Part shown: piece by piece, positions 17,034-26,785 of the stretch
How the letters are laid out: each line of letters starts with the position of its first letter
Position numbering within the stretch: position 1 is the first letter of the stretch
Program-made: the position numbers and the translations under genes
Notes under the pieces: generated by a model
Seen by the model: only the letters and a program-made list of their open reading frames with translations
What the model was told of the DNA's origin: nothing
Databases searched by the model: none
Assembly (NCBI RefSeq): GCF_016862395.1
Contig: NZ_BOMW01000043.1
Coordinates: 56,253 to 120,252 of the forward strand
Length of the DNA: 64,000 nucleotides
Source of the DNA: Actinoplanes siamensis
GTDB lineage: Bacteria; Actinomycetota; Actinomycetes; Mycobacteriales; Micromonosporaceae
Direction: 5' to 3'

Positions 17034-20000
17034 ATGAGTCGTGCCCTTTTTAGAGCCGGCCAACCGCCGATAAGGCGGGTGGCCGTCGTCGCGGCGGCCG
17101 CATTGGTGGCCGGCACGTTGTCCGCGGTGACTGTCTCGTCGCCCGCGGTCGCTGCACCGCCGGCGGCACCGGCGGCGCCCGTCGCGCCGACGAACTGCGC
17201 CGAGCAGCCGACCGAGGCCAGCGCCGTGGCCGCCGCCCGGGCCTGCGGCAAGGCGGTGGAGAACGCCGGCGCCCGCACGGAGACTCAAGACGTCTTCGCC
17301 AATCCCGACGGCTCCTGGGTGGCGAAGGTGTACACAAGCCCGGTGCGGATGCGCGACGCCGCCGGAGCGTGGACCCCGATCGACCTGACCATGCGAGCGG
17401 GGGCGGATGGTCAGGTCGCGCCGGTAGCGCACCCGGGCAACCTGCGTCTGTCCGGAGCCGCCGGTAAGGGCGAGCACGAACTGCTCAGCGTCGACGCCGG
17501 CTCGGGCCGTATCTCCATGGGATGGAACGGCGTCCTGCCCGCTCCGGTTCTGTCCGGCAACAAGGCCACCTACCCGGAGGTCCGTCCCGGCGTGGACCTG
17601 GTGGTCACCGCGACCCGCCGGGGCGCGGAGCAGTTCCTGCTGGTGAAGGACCGTGCGGCGGCGGCTCGGGTGAGCACCGTCGACCTGCCGTTGCGGGCCA
17701 AGGGCCTGCAGATGGCCGACGACGGTAGCGGCGGGACGGTCTTCCGCGACGCCAAGAACAAGGTGGTCGCCACCTCGCCGACACCGGAGATGTGGGACTC
17801 CAGCGTGCCGCCGGACAGCGGTCAGCCCAGGCGGGCGCACCCGATCCCGGCCAAGCGGCAGAACGGCACCTCGAGCTCGGCGAAGCTGCGGCTGTCGCCC
17901 AGCACATCGTTCCTCGACGACCCGGCCACCGTGTACCCGGTGACGATCGACCCGTCGATCAACCCGCTGAATGACTCGTTCGACACGTACGTCAAGCAGA
18001 ACGACACCGTCGACCGCTCCGACTCGGACACCCTGGCGTTGGGCTGGGACACCGAGTACCAGGGCATCGCCCGGTCGTTCCTGAACTGGAACGTGTCCGC
18101 GCTCAAGGGCAAGAAGGTCACCAGCTCCACCGTGTACTTCTACAACTGGTACTCGGCGACCTGCTCGGCCCGCGGCTGGGACCTGTGGTCGACCGGCGCG
18201 GCCAGCTCGGCCACGCGGTGGACGAACCAGCCCTCGTGGCTGACCAAGGAGGCCAGCTCGACCCAGACCAAGGGCTTCAGCTCCTCCTGCAACGACGGCT
18301 GGGTGACGATCAGCGGCACGAGCTTCTTCGACCGGGCCGCGGCCGCCCAGCAGAGCACGGCATACATGGGTCTGCGGGCGTCGTCCGAGGCGCAGGACGT
18401 CACGTACTGGAAGAACTTCCGCTCCGCCCGGACGGACAACGCCGACCACATCCCGTACGCGGTGGTGAACTACAACAGCTACCCGAACGCGCTCGACCCG
18501 CTGAAGCTGCAGCCCGGTGATGCGGCCGAGACGGGCACCCGGACGCCGACCATGAAGGGCGTGTTCAGCGACCCGGACGGCGGCACCGGACGGGTCGACT
18601 ACGAGGTCTACGACCGCACCGGCGCCACGCTGAAGACGTCCGGTTCGGGCGGCACGGTGTCCAACGGCAGCGAGTCGAACTGGGACGTGCCGTCGGGCAA
18701 GCTGGATGCGAACACCACGTACAAGTGGCGGGCCCGCGGCTACGACGGCAGCCTCTACGGGCCGTGGTCGCAGTGGCGGTTCATGACCACCTCCGACGGC
18801 TCGCCGACCGGTGAGCAGGGCCGGTTCTCGTTCCAGGACCAGGACCTCAGCGACAAGCTGAAGCTGAAGGTCAACGTCGCCAACGGCAACCTGCTGCTGG
18901 AAACGACGGACCTGCAGATTCGCGGCACCGGCATCGACCTGGAACTGGGCCGGTACTACAACTCCCGGTCCACCGTGGTGTCGAGCCTGGGCAAGGGCTG
19001 GAGCCTGGGTTCGGCCCAGGACGTCAAGCTGTCGTTCTCCAAGAGCGACCACGCCACCGCCGACGTCACCTACTACGCGCCGACCGGCTTCACCGCCAAG
19101 TTCGTCAACGACGGCAGCAACTCCTGGCGCACCCCGCCGAGCCTGGACGCGAAACTGACCCGTGACACCGACACCGGTGAGCTGCGGCTCAAGTTCGACA
19201 AGAGCGAGGGCAGCTTCTACTTCGCCGACTCGACCGGGCGCCTGCTGCGCAACCAGGACAAGAACAAGAACAAGATCACGTACGCGTACAACAGCGCCGG
19301 GCAGGTCAGCAAGATTACTGACACCCAGGCCCGGGAGGTGTCGCTGGCGTACGTCGGCGACCGGCTCGACTCGGTCACCGATTCCACCGGTCGCAGCATC
19401 CGCTACACCTACAACGCGGCCAAGGACTTGGAGGCCGTCACCGACCCGGAGAACGGCGTCAGCCGATTCGAGTACACCAACGACCGGCTCAGCCGGATCA
19501 CCACGCCGGGCGGCCGGGTCACCAATCTCGGCTACGAGCCCGAAACCTCCCGCATGCTCGACTATTTCGAGCAGGTCAACCCGGCCGGTACGCCGGCGCA
19601 GGCCAAGTACTCGTTCGACTACTCGGCCGGCCAGACCAAGGTGACCGACCCGAACGGCAACGTCACCGCGGACACGTCCGACGGGATCACCACCCACAAG
19701 TACGAGTCCCGGGACAGGGTCAACGAAGTCACCGACGCGCTCGACCACAAGCGTTCGAAGAAGTACAACGCGAACGACAACGTCGAGTCGTCGACCGATG
19801 CCCTGACCAACACGACGACGTTCGGCTACGACCCGAACACCAACAACATGACGTCGGCCGGCATCGCCACCGGCGCCAAGTCGAAGCTGGACTACGGCAA
19901 CTCGTCGCACCCGCACTCGGTCAGCGGCGAGACCGACCCGCAGGGCAACACCCTGAGCTACTCGTACGACTCGGCCGGCAACAAGACCGGCACCGAGAGC

Positions 20001-21809
20001 TCGCAGTACCCGGGTCAGAAGATCGACGACGCCGACTACAACGACGACGGCACGGTCAACTGGCGCGAGGACGGCAAGGACGTTCGCACCAATTACGAGT
20101 ACGACAGCAAGGGCAACCTCACCAAGGTCAACAACCCCTCGCCGCTCGGTGACATCACCATCACCCCGGACCCGCTGTCGCGCATGGGTGACCGCACCGA
20201 CGGCAAGAACCAGAAGACCGTGTACGAGTACGACAAGCTCGACCGGGTCAAGAAGATCACCTACGCCGACTACAAGACGGTGCAGTACACGTACGACCCG
20301 GACGGCAACCTCACGCGAATCGTCGACCCGAGCGGCACCACCGTGCTGACCTACGACGGGTTCGGGCGGCCGTCGGGTAAGACCGCGCCGAACACCGCCC
20401 CGATCAGCTACGGCTACGACAACAACGGTAACCTGACCGCCTTCACCGACGGCGGCGGCACCGTGACCTACACGTACGACCAGGTGAATCTGCTCAAGAC
20501 CCTGCAGGAGCCGGGCGCGCCCAAGCCGGTCAGGTTCTCCTACGACGAGAACAACCGGCGGCGGTTCGTGTACCTGCCGACGAACCCGCAGGTCACGGTC
20601 GAGATGAAGTATGACAAGTCGGGCCGGCAGACCTCGATCGTCGCCACCAACGACTCGAAGGCGGCGAAGCTGACCTCGTACGTGTACGACTACTCCAAGG
20701 ACGGCGGAGACACCGCGCTGCGGCAAAGCGTCGCCGACCTGTCCGGCACCACGTCCTACTCGTACGACAAGCTCAACCGCCTCACCAAGGCGTCCGGGCC
20801 GGGATCGTTCTCCCGCAGCTACAACTACGACGCCAACTACAACCGCACGTCGAAGACGGAGAACGGCACCGACACCGACTACACCTACGACGACGCACAC
20901 GAACTGACCAAGGCCGGCTCGACGACCTACTCCTACGACGGCAACGGTAACGCCACCAGTTCGTCGTCCGGTTGGGACTTCGACTACAACACCCTCGACC
21001 AGACCACGTCGATCACCAAGCCGGGCGGCACCGCGTTGACCCCGCTCACCTACGGCGGCGCTGACCAGACCGAGCGGCGCTCGGCCGGCACCACCACCTA
21101 CGGCACCTCGGCGCTCGGGGTCTCGTCCGCCAGCGCGGCTGGCGGGCCGGGTGGCCCGGTCGGCGACAACACCGTCGATCCCGCCCCAGGTACGTCGCAG
21201 CAGTACACCCGGGACAACACCGGCGGGCTGATCAGTTTGCGCAGCAACGGCGCGCGGTACTACTACCTCGTGGACGGGCTCGGATCAGTGGTCGGCCTGG
21301 TGAACGACAGCGCCACCAAGGTCAACAGCTACAGCTACGACCCGTACGGCGTCCAGTTGTCGGCCGGGCAGCAGATCGCCAACCCGTGGCGCTTCGCCTC
21401 GGGCTACTTCGACGGCAGCACCGGGCTCACCAAGTTCGGCGCTCGCTACTACAGCGCCGACCTGGGCCGATTCAACCAGCGCGACCCGAGTGGCAAGGAC
21501 CTGCCGTACACCTACGCCGGATGCGACCCGGTGAATCACACCGACCCCACCGGTCTGAGCTGGAAGTGCAAGACGGCCGAATACGGCGCTCGGGTCCTGG
21601 GTACCGCCATCGGCGGTGCGTTCGGGTTCGGTGTGGGAACTCTGGTCGGCGGCCCCGCCGGCGCGGGCGTGGGCGCAGCTGTGGGCGGTATCGGCCTCGG
21701 TGGGCTCGCGGGAGGCTATGTCGACACGGCGTGTTCGGCCCAGGAGGACAACAAGCCGTTCACGTTCGGTGATTTCTCGGCCAACGTCTTCTTCGGATGG
21801 ATTCCTTAG
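17034..21809 (+). CDS. Secreted RHS-repeat protein (WapA-like polymorphic toxin)
   Basis: The 1591-aa protein has a signal peptide (residues 1 to about 42, ending in AVAAPPAAPA). A conserved N-terminal region follows, with a DNRLRE-like beta domain (about 300-480, with DSFDTYVKQNDTV and TLALGWDTEYQG), then a fibronectin-like unit (about 490-590). RHS/YD repeats (about 600-1400) have many YDxxGN and YTYD units. The RHS core box (about 1440-1510) contains YSYDPYG, GYFDGSTGLTKFGARYYSAD and GRFNQRDP. After the core's DPTG the last 82 residues form a unique tip, including a glycine-zipper hydrophobic stretch (FGVGTLVGGPAGAGVGAAVG). By analogy with WapA/Rhs toxins the shell encloses the C-terminal toxin; the tip looks membrane-active. 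AGGAGG-like sequence precedes the ATG. Confidence 0.9.
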   Translation: MSRALFRAGQPPIRRVAVVAAAALVAGTLSAVTVSSPAVAAPPAAPAAPVAPTNCAEQPTEASAVAAARACGKAVENAGARTETQDVFANPDGSWVAKVYTSPVRMRDAAGAWTPIDLTMRAGADGQVAPVAHPGNLRLSGAAGKGEHELLSVDAGSGRISMGWNGVLPAPVLSGNKATYPEVRPGVDLVVTATRRGAEQFLLVKDRAAAARVSTVDLPLRAKGLQMADDGSGGTVFRDAKNKVVATSPTPEMWDSSVPPDSGQPRRAHPIPAKRQNGTSSSAKLRLSPSTSFLDDPATVYPVTIDPSINPLNDSFDTYVKQNDTVDRSDSDTLALGWDTEYQGIARSFLNWNVSALKGKKVTSSTVYFYNWYSATCSARGWDLWSTGAASSATRWTNQPSWLTKEASSTQTKGFSSSCNDGWVTISGTSFFDRAAAAQQSTAYMGLRASSEAQDVTYWKNFRSARTDNADHIPYAVVNYNSYPNALDPLKLQPGDAAETGTRTPTMKGVFSDPDGGTGRVDYEVYDRTGATLKTSGSGGTVSNGSESNWDVPSGKLDANTTYKWRARGYDGSLYGPWSQWRFMTTSDGSPTGEQGRFSFQDQDLSDKLKLKVNVANGNLLLETTDLQIRGTGIDLELGRYYNSRSTVVSSLGKGWSLGSAQDVKLSFSKSDHATADVTYYAPTGFTAKFVNDGSNSWRTPPSLDAKLTRDTDTGELRLKFDKSEGSFYFADSTGRLLRNQDKNKNKITYAYNSAGQVSKITDTQAREVSLAYVGDRLDSVTDSTGRSIRYTYNAAKDLEAVTDPENGVSRFEYTNDRLSRITTPGGRVTNLGYEPETSRMLDYFEQVNPAGTPAQAKYSFDYSAGQTKVTDPNGNVTADTSDGITTHKYESRDRVNEVTDALDHKRSKKYNANDNVESSTDALTNTTTFGYDPNTNNMTSAGIATGAKSKLDYGNSSHPHSVSGETDPQGNTLSYSYDSAGNKTGTESSQYPGQKIDDADYNDDGTVNWREDGKDVRTNYEYDSKGNLTKVNNPSPLGDITITPDPLSRMGDRTDGKNQKTVYEYDKLDRVKKITYADYKTVQYTYDPDGNLTRIVDPSGTTVLTYDGFGRPSGKTAPNTAPISYGYDNNGNLTAFTDGGGTVTYTYDQVNLLKTLQEPGAPKPVRFSYDENNRRRFVYLPTNPQVTVEMKYDKSGRQTSIVATNDSKAAKLTSYVYDYSKDGGDTALRQSVADLSGTTSYSYDKLNRLTKASGPGSFSRSYNYDANYNRTSKTENGTDTDYTYDDAHELTKAGSTTYSYDGNGNATSSSSGWDFDYNTLDQTTSITKPGGTALTPLTYGGADQTERRSAGTTTYGTSALGVSSASAAGGPGGPVGDNTVDPAPGTSQQYTRDNTGGLISLRSNGARYYYLVDGLGSVVGLVNDSATKVNSYSYDPYGVQLSAGQQIANPWRFASGYFDGSTGLTKFGARYYSADLGRFNQRDPSGKDLPYTYAGCDPVNHTDPTGLSWKCKTAEYGARVLGTAIGGAFGFGVGTLVGGPAGAGVGAAVGGIGLGGLAGGYVDTACSAQEDNKPFTFGDFSANVFFGWIP

Positions 21810-21883
21810 CCGTACCGCGCGCGTACCGGAGCAACTGAACCGTTTCTGGACACGCTCCGATCCTCAGGAGGTGCATCATCCCG

Positions 21884-22174
21884 GTGTTGGTGATTCGTCG
21901 CGAAGGGTCCGGTGAGGGAGGGCGACTCCGTAAAATCAAGGTCCTCGCCGGTGACCGGGTCATTGCAAAGCTCCGCCCAGGAGCTGTCGCCACCGTCGAT
22001 CTGCCGTCCGGAAAGTACGACCTGACGGCGAAGATGGACTGGTTCAGGTCTCGGAGACTGACGGTCGATCTGCAGGCAGACTCGAAGGTGTATACGGCGA
22101 TGCCCTTCGGGCAGGCCCTGGCAGGGTTCGGTAGCCCGGCCACGGCGATCACGTTGAGGCTCGATACCGAGTAG
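21884..22174 (+). CDS. Small beta-rich protein downstream of RHS tip
   Basis: GTG at 21884 follows AGGAGG (21866-21871) with a 12-nt gap; an in-frame GTG at 21890 is an alternative. The 96-aa product has no signal peptide. KIKVLAGDRVIAKLRPGAVA, the following DLPSGKYDL and AKMDWFRSRRLTVDL resemble small PEGA-like/carboxypeptidase-regulatory-like domains that bacteria encode as single-domain proteins. It lies 74 bp after the toxin gene and before a strong terminator, the place where immunity genes sit in polymorphic toxin loci. An immunity role is inference only. Confidence 0.6.
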   Translation: MLVIRREGSGEGGRLRKIKVLAGDRVIAKLRPGAVATVDLPSGKYDLTAKMDWFRSRRLTVDLQADSKVYTAMPFGQALAGFGSPATAITLRLDTE

Positions 22175-22181
22175 CTGAACC

Positions 22182-22223
22182 GGCGCCGGCAGACAATCCC
22201 GAAAAGGGTCGTCTGCCGGCGCC
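22182..22223 (+). terminator. Strong terminator after RHS locus
   Basis: Perfect 13-bp arms GGCGCCGGCAGAC (22182-22194) and GTCTGCCGGCGCC (22211-22223) with a 16-nt loop begin 8 bp after the small downstream gene. This closes the RHS transcription unit. Confidence 0.8.
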
Positions 22224-22472
22224 GCGCCCTATCCATCACGGTGCTGACCGGCGAACGCCTCGCCCCCGGCGTGGTCGCCGGCGGTCAGCTGCTGCGCGGC
22301 TCCCGCGGCGGTGCCGGCGAGCTGGTCCGGCTGGACCACTTCGAGGGCGTCGGCTCGGCTGACGGCATCGCGGCGCGTTACGTCACGGCCAGTAAGGGTC
22401 AGCCCCATTCGAGGCTGGCCCTGCCTCATTCCGGCGCGCGGCAGCTTGAGAAGCGCAATGGCGGGCGGCGGG

Positions 22473-23975
22473 TCACCGACGGATCGCCCGGCCGGCGTTC
22501 TTCACCGCGTACATCGCCATGTCCGCCTCGTGCAGCAGCGTGCCCGGACCATGCCGGTCGGGCCGGCCGGTGGCCATGCCGACGCTTGCCCGCAGCGGCA
22601 CTGTCACACCGTCCAGCTCGACCGTGCCGGACAACGCGGCGCGCAGCTCCGCCGCCATCGCCTCCCGGCGCCGCGGATCGAGGCCGTCGACCAACACGGC
22701 AAACTCGTCGCCGCCGAGCCGGGCCACCGTGTCACCGGAGCCCACGCAACCGCGCAGCCGCCGACCAACCTCGACCAGCAACCGGTCGCCGGTGGCATGC
22801 CCGAAGCGGTCGTTGACCGGCTTGAAGTCGTCGAGGTCGATGAGGAACACGGTCACCGGCGCCCGCGACAGGGAACCGCTGAGGTTGCGCAGGAAGAGCG
22901 CACGGTTTGCCAGGCCGGTCAGCGCGTCGTGAAACGCCTGCTCGGTAAGGCGCGCGGCGAGTTCGTCGCGCTCCCGCAGCAGCTCACCGATCCGTCGGAA
23001 CGCGGCCGCCTGCCGGGCCGCCACGAGTCCGGTGGTGACGATGATGCCGGCGATGACCAGCCAGGAGCGCCAGGTGAGCCCGGACACCGCGAGCACGATC
23101 ACGCCGGTCGCCCAGCTCACGGCAAGAGACACGTACGGCAGAAAGCTGTACGGCCGCGTCGCCCGCTCGGCCGGCCGGACCGGCCGGCCGCGATCCTGGA
23201 GGCGGGTGGCGACCACCATCAGCGCGCTGCTGAGCACGTTGCCGCAGTTCAGCCACGCGCCGAGGCGGGAAGCGCCGTACGATTCCGTCGGCACGGCCTG
23301 GAGCGCCGCCTGCAGAATCGCCGCCGCACCGTAGACCCCGGCCGCTCGCGGACGGAACGGCGAGCGCCCGCCGAGGACGAGCTTGGCCACCGCGAAAATG
23401 GCGACCAGGAACACCCCCGGCTGGCTCAGCACCGCCACGGCCAGCAGCGCGGCCCACTCCGGACCCGGCCGGCCGGCCGGCGGTTCGATCAGCAACACAC
23501 CCGCGCTGATCGCGCCGGCCATCACGGTGGCCACATCCATCCGCAGCCCGGCGCGGTTGCCGCTCGGATAGAGCAGCAGCCCGGCGACCACCAGGACCAC
23601 GCCGGCCAGTGGCGCACACATCGCCAGACCGTCGCGGACGTAGATCGGGTGGGCGGAAGGCCCGGCGAACATCTGAACGATCTGCCACGCATCACCCAGC
23701 GCATAGAGCACCCCGGCCGCGGTGACACACCACCAGAGCCGGCGAGCGCCTCGGGCGAACGGATCGTCCCCGGCCGCCCGGCGCGCCAGCCGCCGTGCGA
23801 GCACCGCCCAGCCGACGCTGCACCCGGTCAGCACCACCCAGTAAGCCGTCTGCGCCACCAGCGGACCGGCTCCCACCCCGAACAGCCCGAACAACGGCGG
23901 CACGAGCACGGCGAAAAGGCTCAGCCCAACGAGCCGCGGATCGGTGCGCGACCCTGCCGCCCGAGGCAACGTCAT
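22473..23975 (-). CDS. Membrane-bound diguanylate cyclase (GGDEF)
   Basis: ATG 23975 with GGGAG upstream gives 500 aa. The N-terminal 320 residues contain about nine hydrophobic helices, forming a membrane sensor. The C-terminal GGDEF domain (about 335-500) has the intact active site ARLGGDEFAVL and the metal-binding DLDDFKPVNDRFGHATGD, so synthesis of cyclic di-GMP from two GTP is expected. The RxxD inhibitory site five residues before GGDEF reads GSGD, so product inhibition through the I-site is probably absent. It has no operon partner. It and the cyclase at 48490 show that c-di-GMP signalling is used. Confidence 0.9.
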   Translation of the reverse strand: MTLPRAAGSRTDPRLVGLSLFAVLVPPLFGLFGVGAGPLVAQTAYWVVLTGCSVGWAVLARRLARRAAGDDPFARGARRLWWCVTAAGVLYALGDAWQIVQMFAGPSAHPIYVRDGLAMCAPLAGVVLVVAGLLLYPSGNRAGLRMDVATVMAGAISAGVLLIEPPAGRPGPEWAALLAVAVLSQPGVFLVAIFAVAKLVLGGRSPFRPRAAGVYGAAAILQAALQAVPTESYGASRLGAWLNCGNVLSSALMVVATRLQDRGRPVRPAERATRPYSFLPYVSLAVSWATGVIVLAVSGLTWRSWLVIAGIIVTTGLVAARQAAAFRRIGELLRERDELAARLTEQAFHDALTGLANRALFLRNLSGSLSRAPVTVFLIDLDDFKPVNDRFGHATGDRLLVEVGRRLRGCVGSGDTVARLGGDEFAVLVDGLDPRRREAMAAELRAALSGTVELDGVTVPLRASVGMATGRPDRHGPGTLLHEADMAMYAVKNAGRAIRR

Positions 23976-24342
23976 GCCACTCCCATCCCTCGTCCGCCGG
24001 CGTGGTCGGCCGGTGCTCGGCCGAACCCATCGGCGACGACGCCCGCCGCTTGAGCGGTCTTCGATCTCCAGAATCTTCGTCATCGAGCCGGTTCGGGTCA
24101 CCGGTTTCGGCCAGGCCCGCTGCCGCGCCGACCGCCGAAAGGCCGGGTGACGAGCTCGGCATATCCACCGCAACCTCGCCGACAAGCTGGCCGCGGCACG
24201 CGACAACAACCGGCTCGCCGACCGCCGAATCGCAGACCTCGCAGCCCGCATCGCGGATCCACGGTCGTGACAACGCACCCACATCGGTCGCGGTGCAGAC
24301 AAGGGTTGAGTCAGCCGCCTGCGGCTGGCAGGCTCGTGCCCC
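23976..24342. other. Intergenic, possible short coding relic
   Basis: No complete gene. A plus-strand frame ending in TGA near 24268 reads NLADKLAAARDNNRLADRRI then ADLAARIADPRS, a helical, normally coding-looking tail with a stop just before it. It may be the last codons of a lost gene; I cannot name the family. Confidence 0.3.
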
Positions 24343-24915
24343 GTGATCGATGAATTCGCGAAAGAGTACCTGCACGACGAACTGCAGTCGATACGCGAGG
24401 CGCTGGTCTGGAAGCTCGATGGTCTGTCCGAATATGACATCCGCCGCCCGCTAGCCGCGACTGGGACGAACCTCCTCGGCCTCGTCAAGCACATGGCGAC
24501 TTGGGAGGCCAGGTACTTCGGCGAGATCTTCAACCGCCCATTTCCAGAACCGCTGCCCCGGTGGCAGGACTTTGATGGCAGCGACTCGTGGGTGACAGAG
24601 GACGAGACCCGCGGACAGATCATCGGCTTCTACCAGCGCGCTTGGCAGCACGCCGACGCGACGATAAAGGAGCTTCCCATCGACGCCCCCGGCCATGTTC
24701 CATGGTGGCCGCGCCCGGACGTGAAGCTGTTCAACATCATGGTGCACGTCCTGAACGACACAACCCGGCACGCCGGGCACGCCGACATCCTGCGTGAAGG
24801 GCTCGACGGCCGGACCGGGGTCGCAGCCTGGGCCGAGCAGCAGATCGACACGGCAGCCCGCGAGGCCCACTTCGCGCAGATCGAACAGGCCGCGCGGGGC
24901 AGCCGACGCAGCTAG
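24343..24915 (+). CDS. DinB/DUF664 family protein
   Basis: GTG start at 24343; 190 aa. The four-helix DinB-like fold is indicated by LGLVKHMATWEARYFGEIF, where the first metal His is expected. Near 130-145, MVHVLNDTTRHAGHADILRE supplies the final HxxxH pair. DUF664 proteins are cytosolic, metal-binding and often thiol-dependent S-transferase-like; the substrate is unknown. The gene is monocistronic and lies at the left edge of the mobile-element debris. Confidence 0.85.
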   Translation: MIDEFAKEYLHDELQSIREALVWKLDGLSEYDIRRPLAATGTNLLGLVKHMATWEARYFGEIFNRPFPEPLPRWQDFDGSDSWVTEDETRGQIIGFYQRAWQHADATIKELPIDAPGHVPWWPRPDVKLFNIMVHVLNDTTRHAGHADILREGLDGRTGVAAWAEQQIDTAAREAHFAQIEQAARGSRRS

Positions 24916-24999
24916 ACCCTGAACGTGACGACACGGTCGCGAAGAACGAACCAATGCTGAAGTTAGCTGTCGCGGACCTGTGCGCTATGCAAAATCGCA

Positions 25000-25290
25000 G
25001 GTCAGAGGCGATATGAACACTGAGCCGCCCGGACAACGCGACGAACGTGAGCTTCGGTTGTAGCGCGCGAACGGCGTCGGCGACGGCGCTCCAGAGGCTG
25101 GAGTTCTTCCGATCATCCCGGCCCTCTTCCCGGCGTTGGAGATGTCCTGGCAGGGGAAGCCGGCGGTGAGGACGTCGACCGGTGCGACGGTGCTGCAGTC
25201 GACGTCCCGGATGTCGCCGAGGTCGACGACCTCCGGCCACCGCTGGGCGAGGACGGCTTGCGCGTGCCGGTCGGTTTCGCAGTGAGCGAT
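25000..25290 (-). pseudogene. DNA cytosine-5 methyltransferase remnant
   Basis: On the minus strand SIAHCETDRHAQAVLAQRWP, VVDLGDIRDVD and AGFPCQDISNAGKRAGM are motifs II-IV of a C5 cytosine methylase, with the catalytic Pro-Cys-Gln at 25149-25160. Near 25110 the match moves to another phase (SLWSAVADAVRALQPKLTFV), so a frameshift is present. The N-terminal SAM-binding FxGxGG motif and the whole target-recognition part are missing. It was probably phage- or restriction-system-borne. Confidence 0.8.
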
Positions 25291-25355
25291 CGAGCCTGGG
25301 CGCGCCCCGGCGATTTCACGCCGGATTCTCGAAGATCCCCTCGGGGTGATAGCGA

Positions 25356-25883
25356 CTAAGGAATGATCCAGTATCGCCGGGCGGGATGCCCGAACTTGGT
25401 GTCTCCGATTCCGTCGAAGACGCCGCCGCATCGTTCGATGGTCTTGATTGAGGCGGTATTGTCGAGCGCGCAGACTGCGAGCACCCGCCGCAGGTCAATC
25501 CGCCGTGCCTCGTTGAGCAGCTGGATCATCGCCCAGGTGGCCAGACCGCGTCGACGCGCCGATGGCCGGATGCCGTAGCCGATGTGGCCAGCCCATTGGA
25601 CGTACTCGTCGTCTTCGCCGTGCCGCAGGGCGGCCCCGCCGACTACGCGCTCGTTCTCGACGATCCAACGGTATGTGCACCGGTGTGTGCCGGCGGGAGG
25701 CATCCTCGTGGAGTCCGACTGGTCGCCGAGCCGGGCGATCCATGCCGCGAAGCCGGCCGGGGTGTCCACCTGGTCGGTCGGGAGCAGGCCGAAGCCGTCC
25801 TCATGCTGTCCGGGTCCCCACTCTGCGTGAGCATCGAGCCAGGCGGTATGCAGCCGAACGGTCGGAACGATCAACTCGGGCAT
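25356..25883 (-). CDS. GNAT family N-acetyltransferase
   Basis: ATG 25883 gives 175 aa; the upstream frame extension lacks family similarity. The acetyl-CoA-binding motif is seen in HIGYGIRPSARRRGLATWAM (R/Q-x-x-G-x-G/A loop), followed by the family's NTASIKTIERCGGVFDGIGD and a final RRYWI strand. It should acetylate an amine of a small molecule or protein N-terminus; the substrate is unknown. It resembles the YjaB/RimJ-like subset with a C-terminal Tyr-Trp-Ile. Confidence 0.85.
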   Translation of the reverse strand: MPELIVPTVRLHTAWLDAHAEWGPGQHEDGFGLLPTDQVDTPAGFAAWIARLGDQSDSTRMPPAGTHRCTYRWIVENERVVGGAALRHGEDDEYVQWAGHIGYGIRPSARRRGLATWAMIQLLNEARRIDLRRVLAVCALDNTASIKTIERCGGVFDGIGDTKFGHPARRYWIIP

Positions 25884-26131
25884 GGTGATGACCTTATCCG
25901 TGGAGCCGCCATATCGGCATCGATGCAACGTTCTCAGTCTCGTCCTGGCGGGCGGCTGCGTCTCGCGGAGGTGGGTGATCCGGATCGACCAGGCCGTGCA
26001 CAATAGGCCCGTACGGCGGCGTGGTCATCAACAGGGCGACCTGCCCGGTAACGCGACGGTGTCGAAGCCGTACCACTGCCCGAGGAAGCTATGCGGTCGC
26101 GGGTGGCAGGAACAGATGAAAGGGAACCCTC

Positions 26132-26575
26132 GTGCCTCAACTTCTACTGGATGATTATGTTGATGTTGGAGTTGATCATCGGCTGGTTCAGCTGACGGAC
26201 CAGTTCGCGCAAGAAGCCCTACCCGTTCCCCGCGCCATTGGTCACCCCTGGCTGAGTGTCGGGACGTCGGCGGTCCTTCTGGAATCGGCAGAGGATATAT
26301 GGCGCGCCCAGTTCAATTTCGAGTTGTGGGATGAGCGGCCTTCGTCGATCGAGCTGGAGTGGCCAGGTAGCGAGATTGTCCGGCTCTACCTGCCGTCTGG
26401 CGTCCTTGATGTGGATCAGCTAACGGGAGGAATGTTAATGAACGCGTTCGATCTCGGTGCGGATGGTCACTACCAGGTTCGCATTGCGTGGCGGCCTCTC
26501 GACCGCAAGCCTGAAGACGATGTGCTGGAACCCCAGGCATCCGTCCTTTTCCAGTTCTGGCGTGCTGCTCAGTGA
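26132..26575 (+). CDS. Hypothetical protein in low-GC segment
   Basis: GTG start at 26132 with AAAGGGAA upstream; 147 aa. The protein is acidic and soluble, with DDYVDVGVDHRLVQLTDQFA, SSIELEWPGSEIVRLYLPSG and VLFQFWRAAQ. I recognise no family. Codon usage is less GC-biased than the rest of the window, which suggests recent transfer. Small acidic beta-rich proteins in such islands are often immunity proteins, but nothing here proves that. Confidence 0.55.
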   Translation: MPQLLLDDYVDVGVDHRLVQLTDQFAQEALPVPRAIGHPWLSVGTSAVLLESAEDIWRAQFNFELWDERPSSIELEWPGSEIVRLYLPSGVLDVDQLTGGMLMNAFDLGADGHYQVRIAWRPLDRKPEDDVLEPQASVLFQFWRAAQ

Positions 26576-26785
26576 TTGCAACGGCAAGCGCTCCGAGCGC
26601 GCGACTGGAGGTCACGTTCTCGGAGCTCCTGTCATCCGCTTTCAGGCACTGAGATCTATTTCTCCCGGTGTTTCCTGTTGGACCTGAAGGAAAAACCTAT
26701 CGCCATCAAGGATCCGATCGTTGTTGTACCAATTGAGAAGGCGCCGACCGTCTTCCTGGTTGCTGTCGCTGTCTTTCAATTTGTT
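26576..26785. other. Non-coding, island spacer
   Basis: I see no supported gene. Composition is mixed and open frames on both strands lack ribosome binding sites. Confidence 0.4.

Noticed and set aside
16815..20900. 1361-codon minus-strand open frame over the RHS gene
   Set aside because: It is the antisense of YD repeats with high-GC third positions; its product is Val/Arg/Gly-rich with no family motif, while the plus frame shows clear RHS features.
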